Source: Hydra vulgaris
Taxonomy: Eukaryota; Cnidaria; Hydrozoa; Anthoathecata; Hydridae
Length of the DNA stretch: 64,000 nt
Assembly: GCF_038396675.1 (NCBI RefSeq)
Contig: NC_088920.1
Location: 63,164,001 to 63,228,000, forward strand
Direction of reading: 5' to 3'
Under the pieces are notes generated by a model, which saw nothing but the letters and a program-made list of their open reading frames with translations, did no database searches and had not been told where the DNA came from. How positions within the stretch are numbered: position 1 is the first letter of the stretch; each line of letters begins with the position of its first letter. This document shows, piece after piece, positions 21,083 through 57,465 of this stretch. The position numbers and the translations under genes are program-made.

Positions 21083-21369
21083 CAATTGCTCCGGTAGGTC
21101 AAGTATTCTTTAAGACAATAATACATTTTTAATCCAATAATGAATTTTTAAACAAAGAAATAAATAAATTTAAGTTCTTCAAATTTTCCTTTTAGAAAAT
21201 TGCATGTTTATCATTTTATCCATAATAGAAAAGTGGATAAAACCCGATAAGATGGGTTCTATTCACTATTCGGATGATGTGAATTATGTCTGCAATAACT
21301 TCAAAATATAAATAGATATTTGAATTTCGATTTCAAAATAATGATTTCGGAAGTCAACTCAACTTAGTA

Positions 21370-22043
21370 ATAATAAAAACAGTAGAAAAGTAACTAGAAA
21401 TAGAGCAAATTACGAATGGATTTACTTCATTTTAACTTAACTCTGGGATTATTTATCGACCTATCAAATGCATTTGATGTGGTTGATCACCTTAACTTTT
21501 TAGAAATAATAAATCACTACAAAGTGATAATAAAAACCTTTGATTTGTTAAAAAGCTACCTCAATGAAAGAAAACAATATGTTATTAATAATAAATTAGG
21601 AGTACTAAAAGTTATGTGGAGTCCCACAAGAGTCAGTTTTCGGCTCATTGCTGGTCTTAATTTATGTAAATGATTTAAATAATGCATCAGCAAAGTTTAA
21701 CTCAATAATTTTCGCTGAAGACACAAATAGTTTAAGGCTAATAAAATCTCACTTAATTTAAATAAACAATATATATTTTATTCCATAAAAAATCTTATTT
21801 CTTTTTAGATAAAAAATCCTTGTTACATCCGAATATGTTACATCAGAAAGTCTTAAACTAGTATATTTTGACTTACTACATTGTTTCATTTACTATTCCT
21901 ATATTACATGGGCTAGTACTCAACCAACTAAACTTAAAAAAATATTTTCTCTACAAAAACATGCATGCAGACTTATATATAAGAAAAAATAATATGAACA
22001 TGCAAAACCATTAATGAAAGACATGCAAATAATTAATACATAC
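21370..22043 (+). pseudogene. CR1-like LINE reverse-transcriptase fragment, heavily decayed
   Basis: LGLFIDLSNAFDVVDHLNFL at about 21448-21500 is reverse transcriptase motif A, followed by LLKSYLNERKQYV. After several frameshifts, the thumb block TKLKKIFSLQKHACRLIY lies near 21925-21980. The fragment is related to the LINE at 8.86-13.25 kb but more diverged. It stops abruptly at 22043, where a CAGGGCCG hAT-like terminus begins. Confidence 0.7.
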
Positions 22044-22170
22044 AGGGCCGACAACACGGGTTTCAACGTGGAGGGGCACAATCGTCAGTTTTATACTCTA
22101 TATTTAGAATTTCCTTTAAAAAAAAAAAAAAGACCTATAGAAAAAAAACTGTGGTGGGGCGGGGGGGGGG
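22044..22170. mobile_element. Isolated hAT-like terminus (CAGGGCCG)
   Basis: CAGGGCCGACAACACGGG follows directly on the LINE remnant. The same CAGGGCCG start is seen at 49580 and 58860. No matching right end is found nearby, so this is a truncated element. It includes a purine tract (GGGGCGGGGGGGGGGAG). 22170-23130 has no gene. Confidence 0.45.
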
Positions 22171-23138
22171 AGCCTTGACTTAGTCAGTATATTTGAATGA
22201 TTATTTAAAAGACTTAGTATATTTGAATGATTATCGCTAAAATTAAATTGATACTATTTACTTTCTTGATTTAATGAAATTATCTATGAAAGCTTTTTTA
22301 TTATCTTTTTATTATGTTGGACATTTTTTTTTGGGTATTTTTAACAATCTTATTATGTTGGGTATTTTTAACAATCTTATTTTATAAGTATATATAGTAC
22401 ATAGTATTTTTAACAATCTTATTTTATTTTTAACTTGTAAAGTCCACATAGGAGCTCTATGAAAAGATTGTGGTAACTTTAGTCGTCCGTTTCGTCTTTG
22501 AGTTTCTCTGCCATGAGCTCCTGATTTTTATAAATCCACTTTTTTTATGTTAATAAGTATTTCATAGTAATCACTTTTTAAGATGAATTGATTATTATAA
22601 TTTTCAGAACTTTTTTCAACATTTTTATTTTAAAAGAAATTATCCTTTAAAAGTTAAAGCTAAAATCAGAAAAATAAACTTATATATAAAATATATTTAT
22701 TCTTAATCATATTATATAGTTTATTTAAAGGAATATATTTTAAGCAATTATAATTTAATTCGACAGCCGTTTTTTACAAATTAATTTTGAAAAATGTTTT
22801 AATTTTTTCGGCGAATCATAATAAAAAATATCTTTAAATACTATTAAAGATATTTTTTATTATGGTAAGTTCAATTCATTAAAAAATCATTATAAAAAGT
22901 TTTTTTTTTTTTTTTATAAAGTTAAATATTTTGTTTTAAAAATTTTTAACCGTACTTCATTGTGCATATGCATAATTAATAAAAAAAAAAAAAAAAAAAA
23001 AAAAAAATAAATGAATTGCTCATTGAACGTATTGAATTTAAGTGGTTCTCATTGAAAAGACTTATCGAGTTTTCGCGTTCTTTATTACATTACCACGAAA
23101 TCTTCTATTTTTTAGTCTTTTAAAATCTTTTTATTTTT

Positions 23139-23683
<545 letters not shown>

Positions 23684-23715
23684 AAAGTAGATTTCGCGAT
23701 ATACATGAATTAATT

Positions 23716-23846
23716 AAAACACTTATCTAAATTTCGTCTACAGTCTTTTTCACCTTCACTAGGTTTATCAGGAAGTCAGGAAGAATCTTCCTGATGAAGC
23801 TGGTGAAGGTGAAAAAGACTGTAGAAGATATTTAGATAAGTGTTTT
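23716..23846. repeat. Large hairpin with ~58-bp arms
   Basis: AAAACACTTATCTAAATTTC, continuing through CTACAGTCTTTTTCACCTTC to ATCAGGAAG, is mirrored by CTTCCTGATGAAGC...GAAGGTGAAAAAGACTGTAG...GATAAGTGTTTT with only a few mismatches. Confidence 0.8.
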
Positions 23847-24135
<289 letters not shown>

Positions 24136-24457
24136 GCCACAAAACCAATCAGAGCCAATAGAAAACGCCAATATTCGATAAAAAATATCTCATTAAGAGT
24201 TGCAGCATTTAATCTTTATCCCATTTTGTGAAGACCAATGTTCTAGCTTATTAAATTAAAGATCATCTTAACCTTACTTACATTTTAATCTCCATAAATA
24301 TAGCAGATTGAAACGGTTCGTACATGATTAATGCAGATTAAAATAATCCATGCAATAAATAATGGAGAAGATTCTATAGTGCAAAATAATAAATTATGCA
24401 TAACAGAACTAACTGTAAAATGTTGCGTTTTATATAAAATTTAAATTAAATATAAAA

Positions 24458-47232
<22,775 letters not shown>

Positions 47233-47793
47233 AAATAAAAAAATGTTTAATACTATTTTAAACGATTTTATAATAACACAAAAACAGTGGCGTAACTTAG
47301 GGTTACAAAAGGGTTACTGGGCTGACATATCACCCGCAAAAGCCCGGGCTTCAGCTTGAAATGCAAACTAAACTTATGAAGAATCATTTTTAATACAAGT
47401 TTGCGTTCAGAAAACCATTGTGTTTTCATTGTTAATCCATTTATTACACATTAATAATTGAATTCCATTCAAAACTTTTAAAATCCATTTATTTAAATTT
47501 TAAAAGTTTTGAATGGAATTCAAAAGTTTCTATTGTTAAACTTAATTGTTAAAGTTAATATTGTTAAACTTAAAATTAACTTAATGTGAATTTAAAAACT
47601 TTTGGAAAGCTTTTACATTTGTTTGAATATTGTTTTAAAAAGATTTCGCATTTGAAAGTTCAACCAATGCATTTGTCTAAAAACGGCAAAACTATTTTTG
47701 GGTTAAATATAAACATATGATACACGGTTATAGAGGTTTATGGGGCCAAAGATTTCATTTTCGGGATCCATTTTAACTTTGGAGTGGTCTTGA
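47233..47793. other. Spacer downstream of the Ig gene, with a long palindrome
   Basis: 47458-47523 is a palindrome with 27-bp arms (TTGAATTCCATTCAAAACTT + TTAAAAT and its complement). At 47285 CAGTGGCGTAACTTAGGG resembles a DNA-transposon terminus, but no partner was found. Confidence 0.6.
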
Positions 47794-49579
47794 CCAAGGT
47801 TTAAAAAAGCGTGAGGCGTATTGAGACGGTTTCCCTACATGTGAGGCGAGGCGTAAGTCTCAATGCGCTTGGGACGTAAGCCTCAATTTGTTTAAGAAAA
47901 ACTTTTTTTTATTTTAGAAAAAGATTAAAAACAATAAAAATAACACTAAAGTAAAATCATTCTTTCATTAGAAGTTCCAAAAAAAATAATAGAAGTTCCA
48001 AACTTCCACAGATTCAAAATAAACATGGTCTAATCTCATAAGTCATAACCCATCAATCATCGCCATTGTCACTAGAACTAGTGCTACTATTAGGATCCTC
48101 GAGGGAATTGTACATAAAATTCAATTCAACCCCTTCATCTTCGCTTTCCTCTTCGGCATGTGGAAAATCCTCATCATCATCATCAATTAGAATTTTTTGT
48201 TACCTAAAGGAAATATATATTTTTCAATAAAAAAACTTATTCAAATTTATATCCTATACTTTTGTTTTTCTTCTTTATCTTCTTTGTATGTTGAGATACC
48301 TTCTTCAACTTTAGTAGGGTCATCAAGAGCTATATTTGCGTCAAGATCTTCATAGGCCTCCACCTTAGAATCTTGGAGCTCTGAGATCCATTCATCACCA
48401 GAGCCTACATCATTCAAAAAAAGGGGATCTTCAATTGTTTTCTTCTTTAACTGCCTGTGTTTTAGTTTCAAATTGAACATAGAGTAAACTAAATCATTGA
48501 GTTTCACTTGCTTCATGCATAAGCACTGGTTTTCTACTTTTTTGAAGTAAAAAAGGATTCAAGTCCATAACTTGCTCCAAACAAACTTTGCAAAGTAAGA
48601 AATGCAGTGGCAAATTGAGTAACAACAGGTTTCATCAAATCTCCACCAGTAATCTAAAAAGCAACTTTGCATCTTTTACTTGATCCGATGCATCAATGAA
48701 CTTTAAAAAGAAGTACCTTTCGGGTTATTAACTAAAAAGTTCATCAATGTACGCCCCTTTGTGTCAGTCCAACCGTCAGACATAATACTATAGCCGGTCT
48801 CAATCAATGAAGGTTTCGCTTCATCAATAGTGGCAGAAACAGCATTTTATCTCTTCTTTTAGAATCCATGTTCGCAACTCATGCATAGTTGGGGGTTTAA
48901 ATCTCCTTCCAAATCCACATACATCATTTATCATATCCCAATATGAAGGGCTTGTTGCTACATTGAACGGTATTGAATCCTCATAAAAGAAACGCGCTCT
49001 CGCCACCAATATTTGAATGTTGTATAAAAAATTTAAATGGGTCTATGAACTTGTTTTTTTAACTTGACTACACTTAAGCTATTGGTGCTTTTTGTAAATT
49101 TGGATTGCCTTCAGTAGCAAATGGCTCTTGCATTCCCACTCAACAAATCTCCTCCATTTCTTCGAATGCTCTTCTTTTACCCTCGGTCTTTTTCAACATA
49201 AACGACTTCATTTCTTCTTGAACCTTAATGGGAACTCGTCGACGACCTGCAACATTCTTATGAGTCTTTGCAAGATGCCCCTTTAGTCTCTTAATTCCAC
49301 CAGTGATCTTCTTCTGACAAAAGTTGCACTCAACATATATTCGAGTTTTGCCTTTCTGCGACCTGATTTGGACGAAGTTCAACACAATACTTTCAACCAG
49401 GATCAGTCCTCCCACTTATTTTTGACAACTTTTCCATAACTTTAACGCTTCAAACTTGTGAAATAGTCAAGAAAAAAAAACAATTAACAATCATAGTAAT
49501 CTGCAATTGATTATATAATTCCATGTAATGAATTTAATGATTAGTTAATACAATTATACGGGCATATGAGTATAATATA
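47794..49579 (-). mobile_element. hAT element related to 988-3235, right end lost, with deleted transposase gene
   Basis: CAAGGTTTAAAAAAGCG at 47794 equals the terminus at 988, and the subterminal GAGACGGTTTCCCTACATGT block is shared. It contains the minus-strand hAT remnants at 48247-49440. Towards the right, TCAAGAAAAAAAAACAATTA at 49468 and the following 100 bp align with 1965-2350. The sequence is then cut off at 49579 by another hAT terminus, so the right end is missing. Confidence 0.7.
48247..49440 (-). pseudogene. hAT transposase with BED finger, internally deleted
   Basis: Minus strand, in order: a BED-type zinc finger VECNFCQKKITGGIKRLKGH then LAKTH (49340-49250); ARFFYEDSIPFNVATSPSYW then FGRRFKPPTMHELRTW (49005-48850); MSDGWTDTKGRTLMNFLV and FIDASDQVKDAKLLF (48785-48660), a DUF659-like part of the catalytic region; then directly VKLNDLVYSMFNLKLKHRQ and DVGSGDEWISELQ (48510-48370), the C-terminal tail next to the dimerisation domain. 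The middle of the RNase-H-like core and most of the dimerisation domain are deleted, and frames are shifted. This is a plant-like hAT lineage, distinct from the ZMYM-like copies at 1, 31 and 50 kb. Confidence 0.7.
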
Positions 49580-50945
49580 CAGGGCCGTACCGGGCCAATT
49601 TTGCGCTTCGGGCAAAAAAAGAAAATTGCGCCCTCCCCCCTCGATGTCACTTTTCTGGCTTTTCTTGAGGCAAATTTACTAATGGCATCATTAAAATCAA
49701 TTTTGTTTGCCACTTCATTTTCAATTGAAATTATAGCCAAACTAGACAAACGTTCTTGACCCATTGTTGACCTCATATAGTTTTTTATGAGCTTAAGTTT
49801 ACTGAAACTTCTCTCACACGTAGCAACTGTGACTGGTATGGTAAGGAAGATGCGAATAGCAATTGCCGTGTTGGGATAAGCATCGGACAAAGAATACTTT
49901 TGAATGAGCTGCAAAATGTCTATTGGGCTAGATTTTTCAAAGTTGTCCATTATTGCGTCAGCTTGGTATTTAAAGCTTGCCATTTCTGACTGGAAATCGG
50001 AAGAATCTAAATCTACCTTGTAAATTTGAGTTAAATTTGCAGCTTTTTTCTTGAGTTCATCTACTGAACTTTTAGAGAGTAAATGCCCACTGAGGAAGTC
50101 AAAATCAGAGGATACTGCATACACAGCCTCAAACCGCCACTCAATTTGTGTAATAATGATGTCAAACAAAAGGTTGCACTGAGATCCGAACTCTGTTTCT
50201 GTTATGAGAAGGTGAGAGTCATCTTCAGCTTCATAAAGTGCCATCCGCTTCAATGTGCGCTTCCTCTTAATTGGAAAGCCACCATCAATTCCTCTCCGGT
50301 TAACTTTTTCTGTGACATCTTTGATAATGTTGTCCACCCCAACATCTCGAAGATTCTGAATGGAAGCCTTCAATCCTTTTATTTTTTTTGCGGCAATGTC
50401 AATTGAAGTGGTTTTTGACTGAAGCAGTTTGTTTTCCCGGTCAATTAGAGAAAGAATTTGACACCAGAAATCCAACAAACACAAAAGACTGAAACCAATT
50501 TAAATGAGAAGTTCTTTTGCACTGCTAACTGTGACAGCATTTGTCATGGGATTGCGGATAATGGATTCCAAAACTTGAAGAACGTCTTTGATTTTTCTGT
50601 GCATTGGTGTGATTGTTTCTTTTTTGGCAGACCAAATTGTGTCACTGTTTCCATTTAATGAGATGGTCAACGTTTTCATCAGTTTTTCCCATCTTAACGT
50701 GGAGCTTGAGAAAAATTAAAGATGGCTTGAACCTTTCCAAAAAACGTAATTATGAGAGGGGAAACCTCAGCAGCATGAACACAAACAAGATTTAAAGTGT
50801 GAGCTGCGCATGAAACAAATCTTGCTGACTTATTAAGAGAATGGATGTGAGCTTTGATCCCATTGTATTTTTCAGACATACTAGCTCCATTGTAATAGCC
50901 TTGGCCTTGTGTGTAAAAGTAAGTATTAAAAAAAATGTTGCGCAT
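49580..50945 (-). pseudogene. hAT (ZMYM-like) transposase, 5'-truncated, with one terminus
   Basis: CAGGGCCGTACCGGGCC at 49580 is a hAT-type terminus. On the minus strand upstream of it lie QGYYNGASMSEKYNGIKAHI and FVSCAAHTLNLVCVHAAEVS (50880-50770), a gap with frame change at 50690-50485, and then a long open frame ending with AIAIRIFLTIPVTVATCERSF and RSTMGQERLSSLAIISIE, the hAT dimerisation domain, and DAISKFASRKARKV. The normal stop is lost, so the frame runs into the terminus. The N-terminal third, including the zinc-finger region, and the far terminus are absent. It abuts the remains of the 47794 element. Confidence 0.8.
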
Positions 50946-52137
50946 TTTAAGGGGTTTTATTAAAAAACACGTTAAAAAAAAGCCAGCATAAAAAATAAAT
51001 TTTCATATTTTCTTCTTTTTATTTCAATATATTATGTCAATGGACTAATATTTTTTGACTAATAATTTTTTACGATTTCACCATTATTTGAATGGTAAAA
51101 TATTGCCATTTTCGTGGTAAAATTAATATACAGAGCTTAAAAATCACAGTAGGAAAAAAATTATATCAGTTTTAGAGTGCTTGGGGTCTCTAGATAGTAC
51201 TAATATAAAAGTTGGTTTTTAAGGGTTTTGCTCACCTATGGCCCAATGTGCACTGTTGATAGCACTGAGAAGGTTACTTATTTTATTTTAGGTTTTTGTC
51301 TCTAAAGCACTTAATCCGGAGATTTCTTAAATGCCTTAAAACCGTTGAAAGTTTGTACTGCAGAATTGGAAAAGTATGCACATGAATTTTTAAAAATTTA
51401 AAAAGTAATTAATGTAGTCAAAAAATTGGCCATTAAATCTGAACTTTCTAAAACTCGTCAGAGAAAATCCAAACATTATTTTGACAAACTTTGGGAAAAT
51501 GAAAGTCTTTGCGAAAGTGAGAGTCTTTAAAGACCGTAAAACTTGTTTAAAGTGAACATTTTTTATCAAGTGTTGGACATCATTATTAATAAGCCGAAAT
51601 CGCGTTTCATTTCAATGAATGGTATTGTTTCCCATTTCAGTGTATTGAAACCTGCCATTTTACAAAATTTAAATGACTATAAACTCTTAAAAAATATTAA
51701 AAAAATAAAAATTATATAAAAAAAGACATATCTGAATCATTTGCCTGGGGGTATTCTCAGTTTTTGGTCCACCTTCAGAGACGAAAAAAAAAATGCTTTG
51801 CGTTTTAGAGAAATTGCTAATTTATTAATTATAAATAATGTCGTATTAATAATAAATAATGTCATTTTATGTCGTGCAGCATACATCCATAAAGTACGTA
51901 CATGTAAAACCATATATTTAAGACACCCCCTTGAACGCACCTGAATACTTCCAAGGAAACCCCTTCCCCCTCCTCTGCGTACGTACGCATTTTTTCTTCA
52001 CAAAATTATTTACTCATAAACTTGGAAAACATTAAAAACAAAATTTTTTTAGTTAACTCGATATTTTTTTGTTACAGAACAGAAACGATAATATAATTAG
52101 TCATGCATTATTATTGAGCTATACATCCATGCAAAGA
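50946..52137. other. AT-rich spacer
   Basis: No gene recognised. Short ATTAATAATAAATAATGTC repeats lie at 51825-51865. Confidence 0.4.
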
Positions 52138-55100
52138 AGGGTGTCCCAAAAAAAAAAAAAAAAGCTCTCTACTGATTCCCAGGAAGTGACAGGAAGTGCT
52201 AGATGTAAAATCTGAGTTTTACTGTTTTAATGTTAAGCTAGCTTAACATTAATAGAAAACACATTTTAGAAAATGAAAACAAGACAATTAGATGCGTATA
52301 AATCATTTCCAATTGTTTTCTACTATTTAACTTGATAGATTTATATTTATAAATATGAAAATACAAAAAAAAATACATGAAAACTAATATTTATTAGCAA
52401 ATTTAAGATTTTATTGCGGTGAAACATTTCTCAAAAAATACAACTTTTTGAACAGTTCCCAAGCTCCTTTTTAGTCATAGTCTTAGTCAAGTTTTTTCTA
52501 GACTTTTTAACTACAAAAAGTACATTTTGAAGGTGATCTTCATCTCTAGTAGCTGAAAGAAAATCTTTAATGAGCCTAATGTTTCTTTCTGCACCATCAT
52601 TTACAACAGATATGTCTTTGATCCATGCAATAAAATCTAGCAACTGAGGATGGTTAAAAACATCTATAGTATTAAGACTATTATTAAGCCATTCTTTTAT
52701 ACTAGCTCTTGATATTTTAAAATGTTTGAAAAGAAGGTAGCTTTGCTCGGAAATCAACTCAGGTAGCTCTGTGGTCTCTCCAATTTGTACATTTGATGGT
52801 TTACAACGCTGAAATTCATTTGGCTCTTCAAACTCAATCAGAGCTGACAGCATTCTTAGCTTTGTTTCAGAAGGAACTTCTTTATCCCCAAAGGACAAAA
52901 CGCAGAGTTGCGGAGTTAAGTACCACGTATGGCGTCCCATGCTGAGAAGCAAAGCATTTCCAATATTCTTACTAACTTTTCTCAATGCATAGGCTGTCTG
53001 GATAGCTTTCAAATCATTGCCCTACAATGCCAGAAATCCTAAAAAACTTTTTAAAAACCATGGAACATAGCAAATTGCAATAAACAAACTTGCATCCTTC
53101 AACTGCAGCACTTCTTTTTCTGTCAAGATATTACTGATATCTTTAGTCATATAAAGAGTCAGGATGTAGATCGCATCTGCTAAAAACCTTGCCTCATGGC
53201 AGGCGCCAGGTTGATGGAACTTAAAATCTTGTACTTCCACTCCAAGGAAGAAGGAGGCAAGCTTACAAACTATACCATAATCATTCCTTGAAAACACTAT
53301 ATCAGTAGTTGCATTAGTCAAAAATGTCTTAGCTTCCTCTGCAACAGTGCGAAGAACAGAGCCAATCTTTAGATCATCTCTTTGCCTGTCCAATTTGCAT
53401 AAATTTTTCACTTCATTCACTTTCTCACAGATTTCAGGCCACTTGTTCTTTAGCTTGACATAAAGAGCTCTTCTTGGACCTTTAGTTTTCTCACCAGTAA
53501 GGGCAGCCATATAGTGAGATACATGTACTTCATATATGTGTCTCCTACACATTATCCACAAAATTGGTAATTTCAAAATATCTGTAAGAATTTGGACTGC
53601 TCCATTTACTCCGCCTGTATTGCTTGCAGTTGTATTACAGCATATACCAATGATCTGCTCTGTACATCCGTAATATTCTAAAAGATTGTGCACTTGTTAT
53701 GCTTGGTCAACTCCCTTTGAAGAGGGACATTGAACAACACCTAAAAGATGGTCTTCCATGGTATCGTCATCGGGGAACTCACTGAGACTGCAAGTCGCTC
53801 AATTTTTTGGATAATGTTAAGCCCAGTGGTAATTTGTTCCAACAGTTTGGTATCAAAATGAAGAATAAGCCGTCGGCCTTTAAGATGATTAGATATTGAA
53901 ATCCACTCCGAGTCTCCTTCAAGTTCTACATATTTGAACTTTTTTCTATGAAGTGTGCTTCTTGAAAGCGGTATATCATTAATTTCTATACCTCCAGCTT
54001 TAAATACTTCACTTAAAATTGCCAGATGAGGTCGTACACCAACATTGAACCTTGTTGCTGGAACAGCAGTACATTCAATGAGCTTTTCAACATTCACTGC
54101 TAGATTTAACGTCCAGAATTGTACCTAGGTATCATTTTATAATATTTTTCTACCTATTTATTTATTTAAATTACAACTATGTTATTAAAATAATACTATA
54201 CCTGCGTTTCCGACCGTTACCCAGGAAATCATCTTCCTCGCTGATTTCACAGTCCTCGTTTGACTTTTCTTCCTCACTGCTGAATTGAATCTCTTCTGTC
54301 ATGGAGTCATGTGACAACAAAACATCATTGATATCTTTTAAGTTTTTCTGTCTCTCTAATTCTTTCTCTCTCAACTTATCTAGCTTGTTCTTTCTCCTGT
54401 TTGCATCCAGTACTCTTCTACTGTAGTCTTCATTGACTTTTGTTTCCATATATCCTTTCCTATGTAACTTCTGGTCTTCATAAAAACTAAGAAATATTTA
54501 GATCTATTAAGCCATTTATAAATAAATTAATAATTGTTCTAGTTTTTCTTGGAAGATGACCAAACCATGTAAAGAGTTAAACATAGATATTTTAAAGGAA
54601 ATAATATGCTGTTACTTTTAATTGGAAAAAAAATCTCACTACTAAAAAAAGTGATATTTAATGAACTTACTTTATATCTTCCAGCTTGGCATCATCTGTT
54701 CTCAATCTATCAGCAAGAATATCTTTTTTAAAATTCTTAGTCGAGATATCAAAAAGCTGATAGGATTCTGTGAGAAAATCTTTCTCTAACTTTGATTGCT
54801 TATCAAGACTGCTGTTCCAGTTTAGAGAAGACAATTTAATCAATTTCTTGTATTTTAAATTAAGTTTAATGATTTTAGTCTTTATATTGTACCCACAAAT
54901 CACAAATTTCTTGCCAAACCCAGCATTATCCCAAATTTTTTTAATCCTAGATACCAAGCAAGAACTATCAGGATCTGTACAAACACCATTTTCACAAACA
55001 AGATCCTTGGATTTCGATTTCAATTTGCAACCAACATTAGTAGAAGTGGGTTTGTATTTAACTTGTGACTCGCGAAGGATAAATTGATAGTATCTAAGAA

Positions 55101-55543
55101 TATCACCATTAGATGGAAGCTGTCTCTGAGGTAACTCCCTCAGTGGGTACTTCAATAGGTAAATATACCTCAACCTTTCTGTATTTTTCCGTTTTATCTT
55201 ATTCTGTCCTATCATCTTCTTTTTTTTTAGCTGTTCTACCCATTTTTATATGAATTTCGAAATAATCAGTTTTTTAACTAAATTTATACTAAATGTTACA
55301 CTTGCATCAAAAATCTATGAAGTCGTTATTATCATATTAAAACATATTGAAATACTAGATAGCGCTGTTTTTTAGTAAATACACATAAGTGTACAAAACC
55401 GTAAAACTCAGAATTCACATCTATCACTTCTAGTCATTAAAAAATTAAAAAAAAGATTTTGGTAGCTATTTAGGACCTATAGAATAAGGATCAGTTAAGA
55501 GCACATTGAAATTTTAAAAAAAAGTGTGTTTTTGGGATACCCT
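52138..55543 (-). mobile_element. Unclassified DNA transposon (HxDxKLL/DTTxxNTG family), copy B
   Basis: AGGGTGTCCCAAAAA at 52138 and TTTTTGGGATACCCT ending at 55543 are short inverted termini. Subterminal AAGTGCTAGATGTAAAATCT + GAGTTTTACTGTTTT (52194 on) is mirrored by the complement of AAGTGATAGATGTGAATTCT + GAGTTTTACGGTTTT (55430-55395). The target duplication is not clear. It encloses a decayed multi-exon gene on the minus strand. A 24-bp perfect palindrome (TAATGTTAAGCT + AGCTTAACATTA) is at about 52232-52255. Confidence 0.7.
52431..55215 (-). pseudogene. Transposase-like gene of copy B, with introns, decayed
   Basis: An exon 55215-54671 (MIGQNKIKRKNTERLRYIYL, then LRELPQRQLPSNGDILRYYQ; donor GTAAGT) joins in frame to 54486-54202 (FYEDQKLHRKGYMETKVN, then a charged coiled coil; donor GTATAG). 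Then follow 54120-53690 with FNVGVRPHLAILSEVFKAGG, IPLSRSTLHRKK and LILHFDTKLLEQI; 53693-53022 with IGICCNTTASNTGGVNGAVQ and LWIMCRRHIYEVHV; and 53012-52431 with GRHTWYLTPQLCVLSFGD and SVVNDGAERNIRLIKDFLSA. The splice phase fails at the second intron, a frameshift lies near 53790, and stops lie near 53700 and 53022. The order of motifs is the same as in copy A at 26.8-28.9 kb. The C-terminal VND.xERN.RLI might contain the last catalytic Glu, by analogy with other RNase-H-fold transposases. Confidence 0.6.
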
Positions 55544-56565
55544 AGTGTTCAGTTTGCCAACCCAAGAAAATTTAAACCCAAGAAAAGTGTTCAGTTTGCT
55601 CTAAAGTTGTTTTATAAAAGAACCACAGCCGACTTGAAAACTTTTTTTCACGTGAGAATACTGTTAGCTTTTTAAGTTTGCTTCGAAGATTATACTGCAA
55701 ATTCAAAAAAATTTAGTAAATGCTGTCATAAACTAATTATTAGAGAAGATAAATGTTATAATCGAGATTAACAATAGGTCGAAATATTATCTAGGGAAGA
55801 ATTTACCATACCAAATGCTAATCTGGGTAATTATGTTTGTGATGTTTTTGCAATATTAGACTTTTTTGATGCTGTTTGAAACATTAATTTGCCATTTAGA
55901 AAACTTTTCAGTTCATTTTGAAAACTTTTTTGTTTATTTTTGATTACTGCAGCTCATTCTACTTAAAAAGTAGAATGAACTCAGAAAATCAAATGTGATT
56001 TTCTGAGTTCATTCTAAAAAAAAAATTTAAAATGTGGATGTTGTTTAAAAGTTAACCATCGGTTTAATATCTTAATTTTACTTTTCTCACACAAGAAAAA
56101 TAACTAAGTGTCCAATATAAAAATTTTAAACTAAATACTTTTATACTTGGTACCATTTATTGACCATGACCAGTAAATGGATTAAATAACCGACCAGTAA
56201 ATGGCGTATTAGCGAAGGTTTAATCTAGTTTACTTAAAACTTTAAATGCGAGGCACTAACTAAATAATTTTGTTTAAAAATGTACATAAGATATTAACCT
56301 TTTATTACTTTCCTGAATGGACTGCCATAAATACAAGCAATGCATAAAAAATGACAATAAAGTGTGAATTTTCGAAAACAAAACAAAAAATTGTTACATT
56401 TAATATAATGTTTTTAACATTTAGTTCTAGCAACTAAAACCTTTTAGAATTTTTTTGAAATTGGGGTATTTAGAAATTTTTAATGGAGTCATTGAGTTTA
56501 AATAATAGGTTAGGACAATTTGTGCCATAGATTTTTGTTAGAAAAGCTTTCAAAAGTGGCCAGTA
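55544..56565. other. AT-rich spacer with a double hairpin
   Basis: 55972-56015 is a perfect palindrome (AGAATGAACTCAGAAAATCA and its complement, 4-bp loop), preceded by TTCTACTTAAAAAGTAGAA. No gene seen. Confidence 0.6.
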
Positions 56566-57465
56566 GGGGAGCCTGTTGTACCTTTGACCACGTTGTACCT
56601 TTGGTCACTCTACTTTGTCGGCTTACTACTACTTTTTAAAAAAAAGTGAAGTGCCATTTGAAATAATAGTCCTTGACGACTCTTCTTACCGTAAAACATT
56701 ATAATTGAGATATATGGTATCGATCCACCAGTAATTATAAGTTTTGGCTCTTAAAAAGTAAATATTTGCGTTAATCTTATTTGATTTTAAAAATGTGTTA
56801 AATTGTTGTTTGATTCATCTGCGACATTATAAACATTACCTAACATCCTTTTTTTGTATTGGAAAAATTTTGATGATTATGTCCCGTGTACCTTTGACCA
56901 GAGTAGGATGTTATACTTTGACCAACAAAAACTAAAGAAAATATGTGACTTTATCTAAATAATTATAATAGCTGATTTTATTTAAAAAAATTTGTAAAAC
57001 TATTAGTAATACTAAGTATCGTAACTTCAATACACAAGTCTTTGCAAGATTGTAAGGATTGATTTTTCTAATTTTTTTTAGACAATTAGGATTGATTACA
57101 AAATAGTTAGATTTGTTTTGTTATTGATAAAAGGTAGGCCGGAAGTTGCTATACAATATATAACAAGCTAAACTATTAAAGAGGTTCAAACATTGCATGA
57201 TTTTTAAATAATAATATTTTGGTCAAAGGAACAACGCGTATCGGTCAAAGGTAAAACGTACGTGTTGTACCTTTGACCAATTGACTTCTTTTATTAATAC
57301 GCGGGAAAAAGATACTTCTTGGTTGAATGAAAAAAAAGTCTTAAGTATAATTTTTGAGCAAACTATGAAAGAATATTATATAGCTTGAATGGTTTACATT
57401 TACTTAATAGACTACGCAAAAAACGCCTTAAAGCAAAAAGTGGTCAAAGGTACAACAGGTTCCTC
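56566..57465. mobile_element. 900-bp non-autonomous element rich in TTGTACCTTTGACC motifs
   Basis: GGGGAGCCTGTTGTACCTTT at 56566 is mirrored by AAAGGTACAACAGGTTCCTC ending at 57465. Inside, the motif GTACCTTTGACCA or its complement TGGTCAAAGGTAC (with small variants) occurs about eight times, at 56577, 56596, 56887, 56920, 57221, 57242, 57266 and 57443. No coding sequence. The left flank is TA, the right flank TC, so a TA duplication is only half preserved. The GGGGAG termini resemble the TA-flanked element at 14513. Confidence 0.7.
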
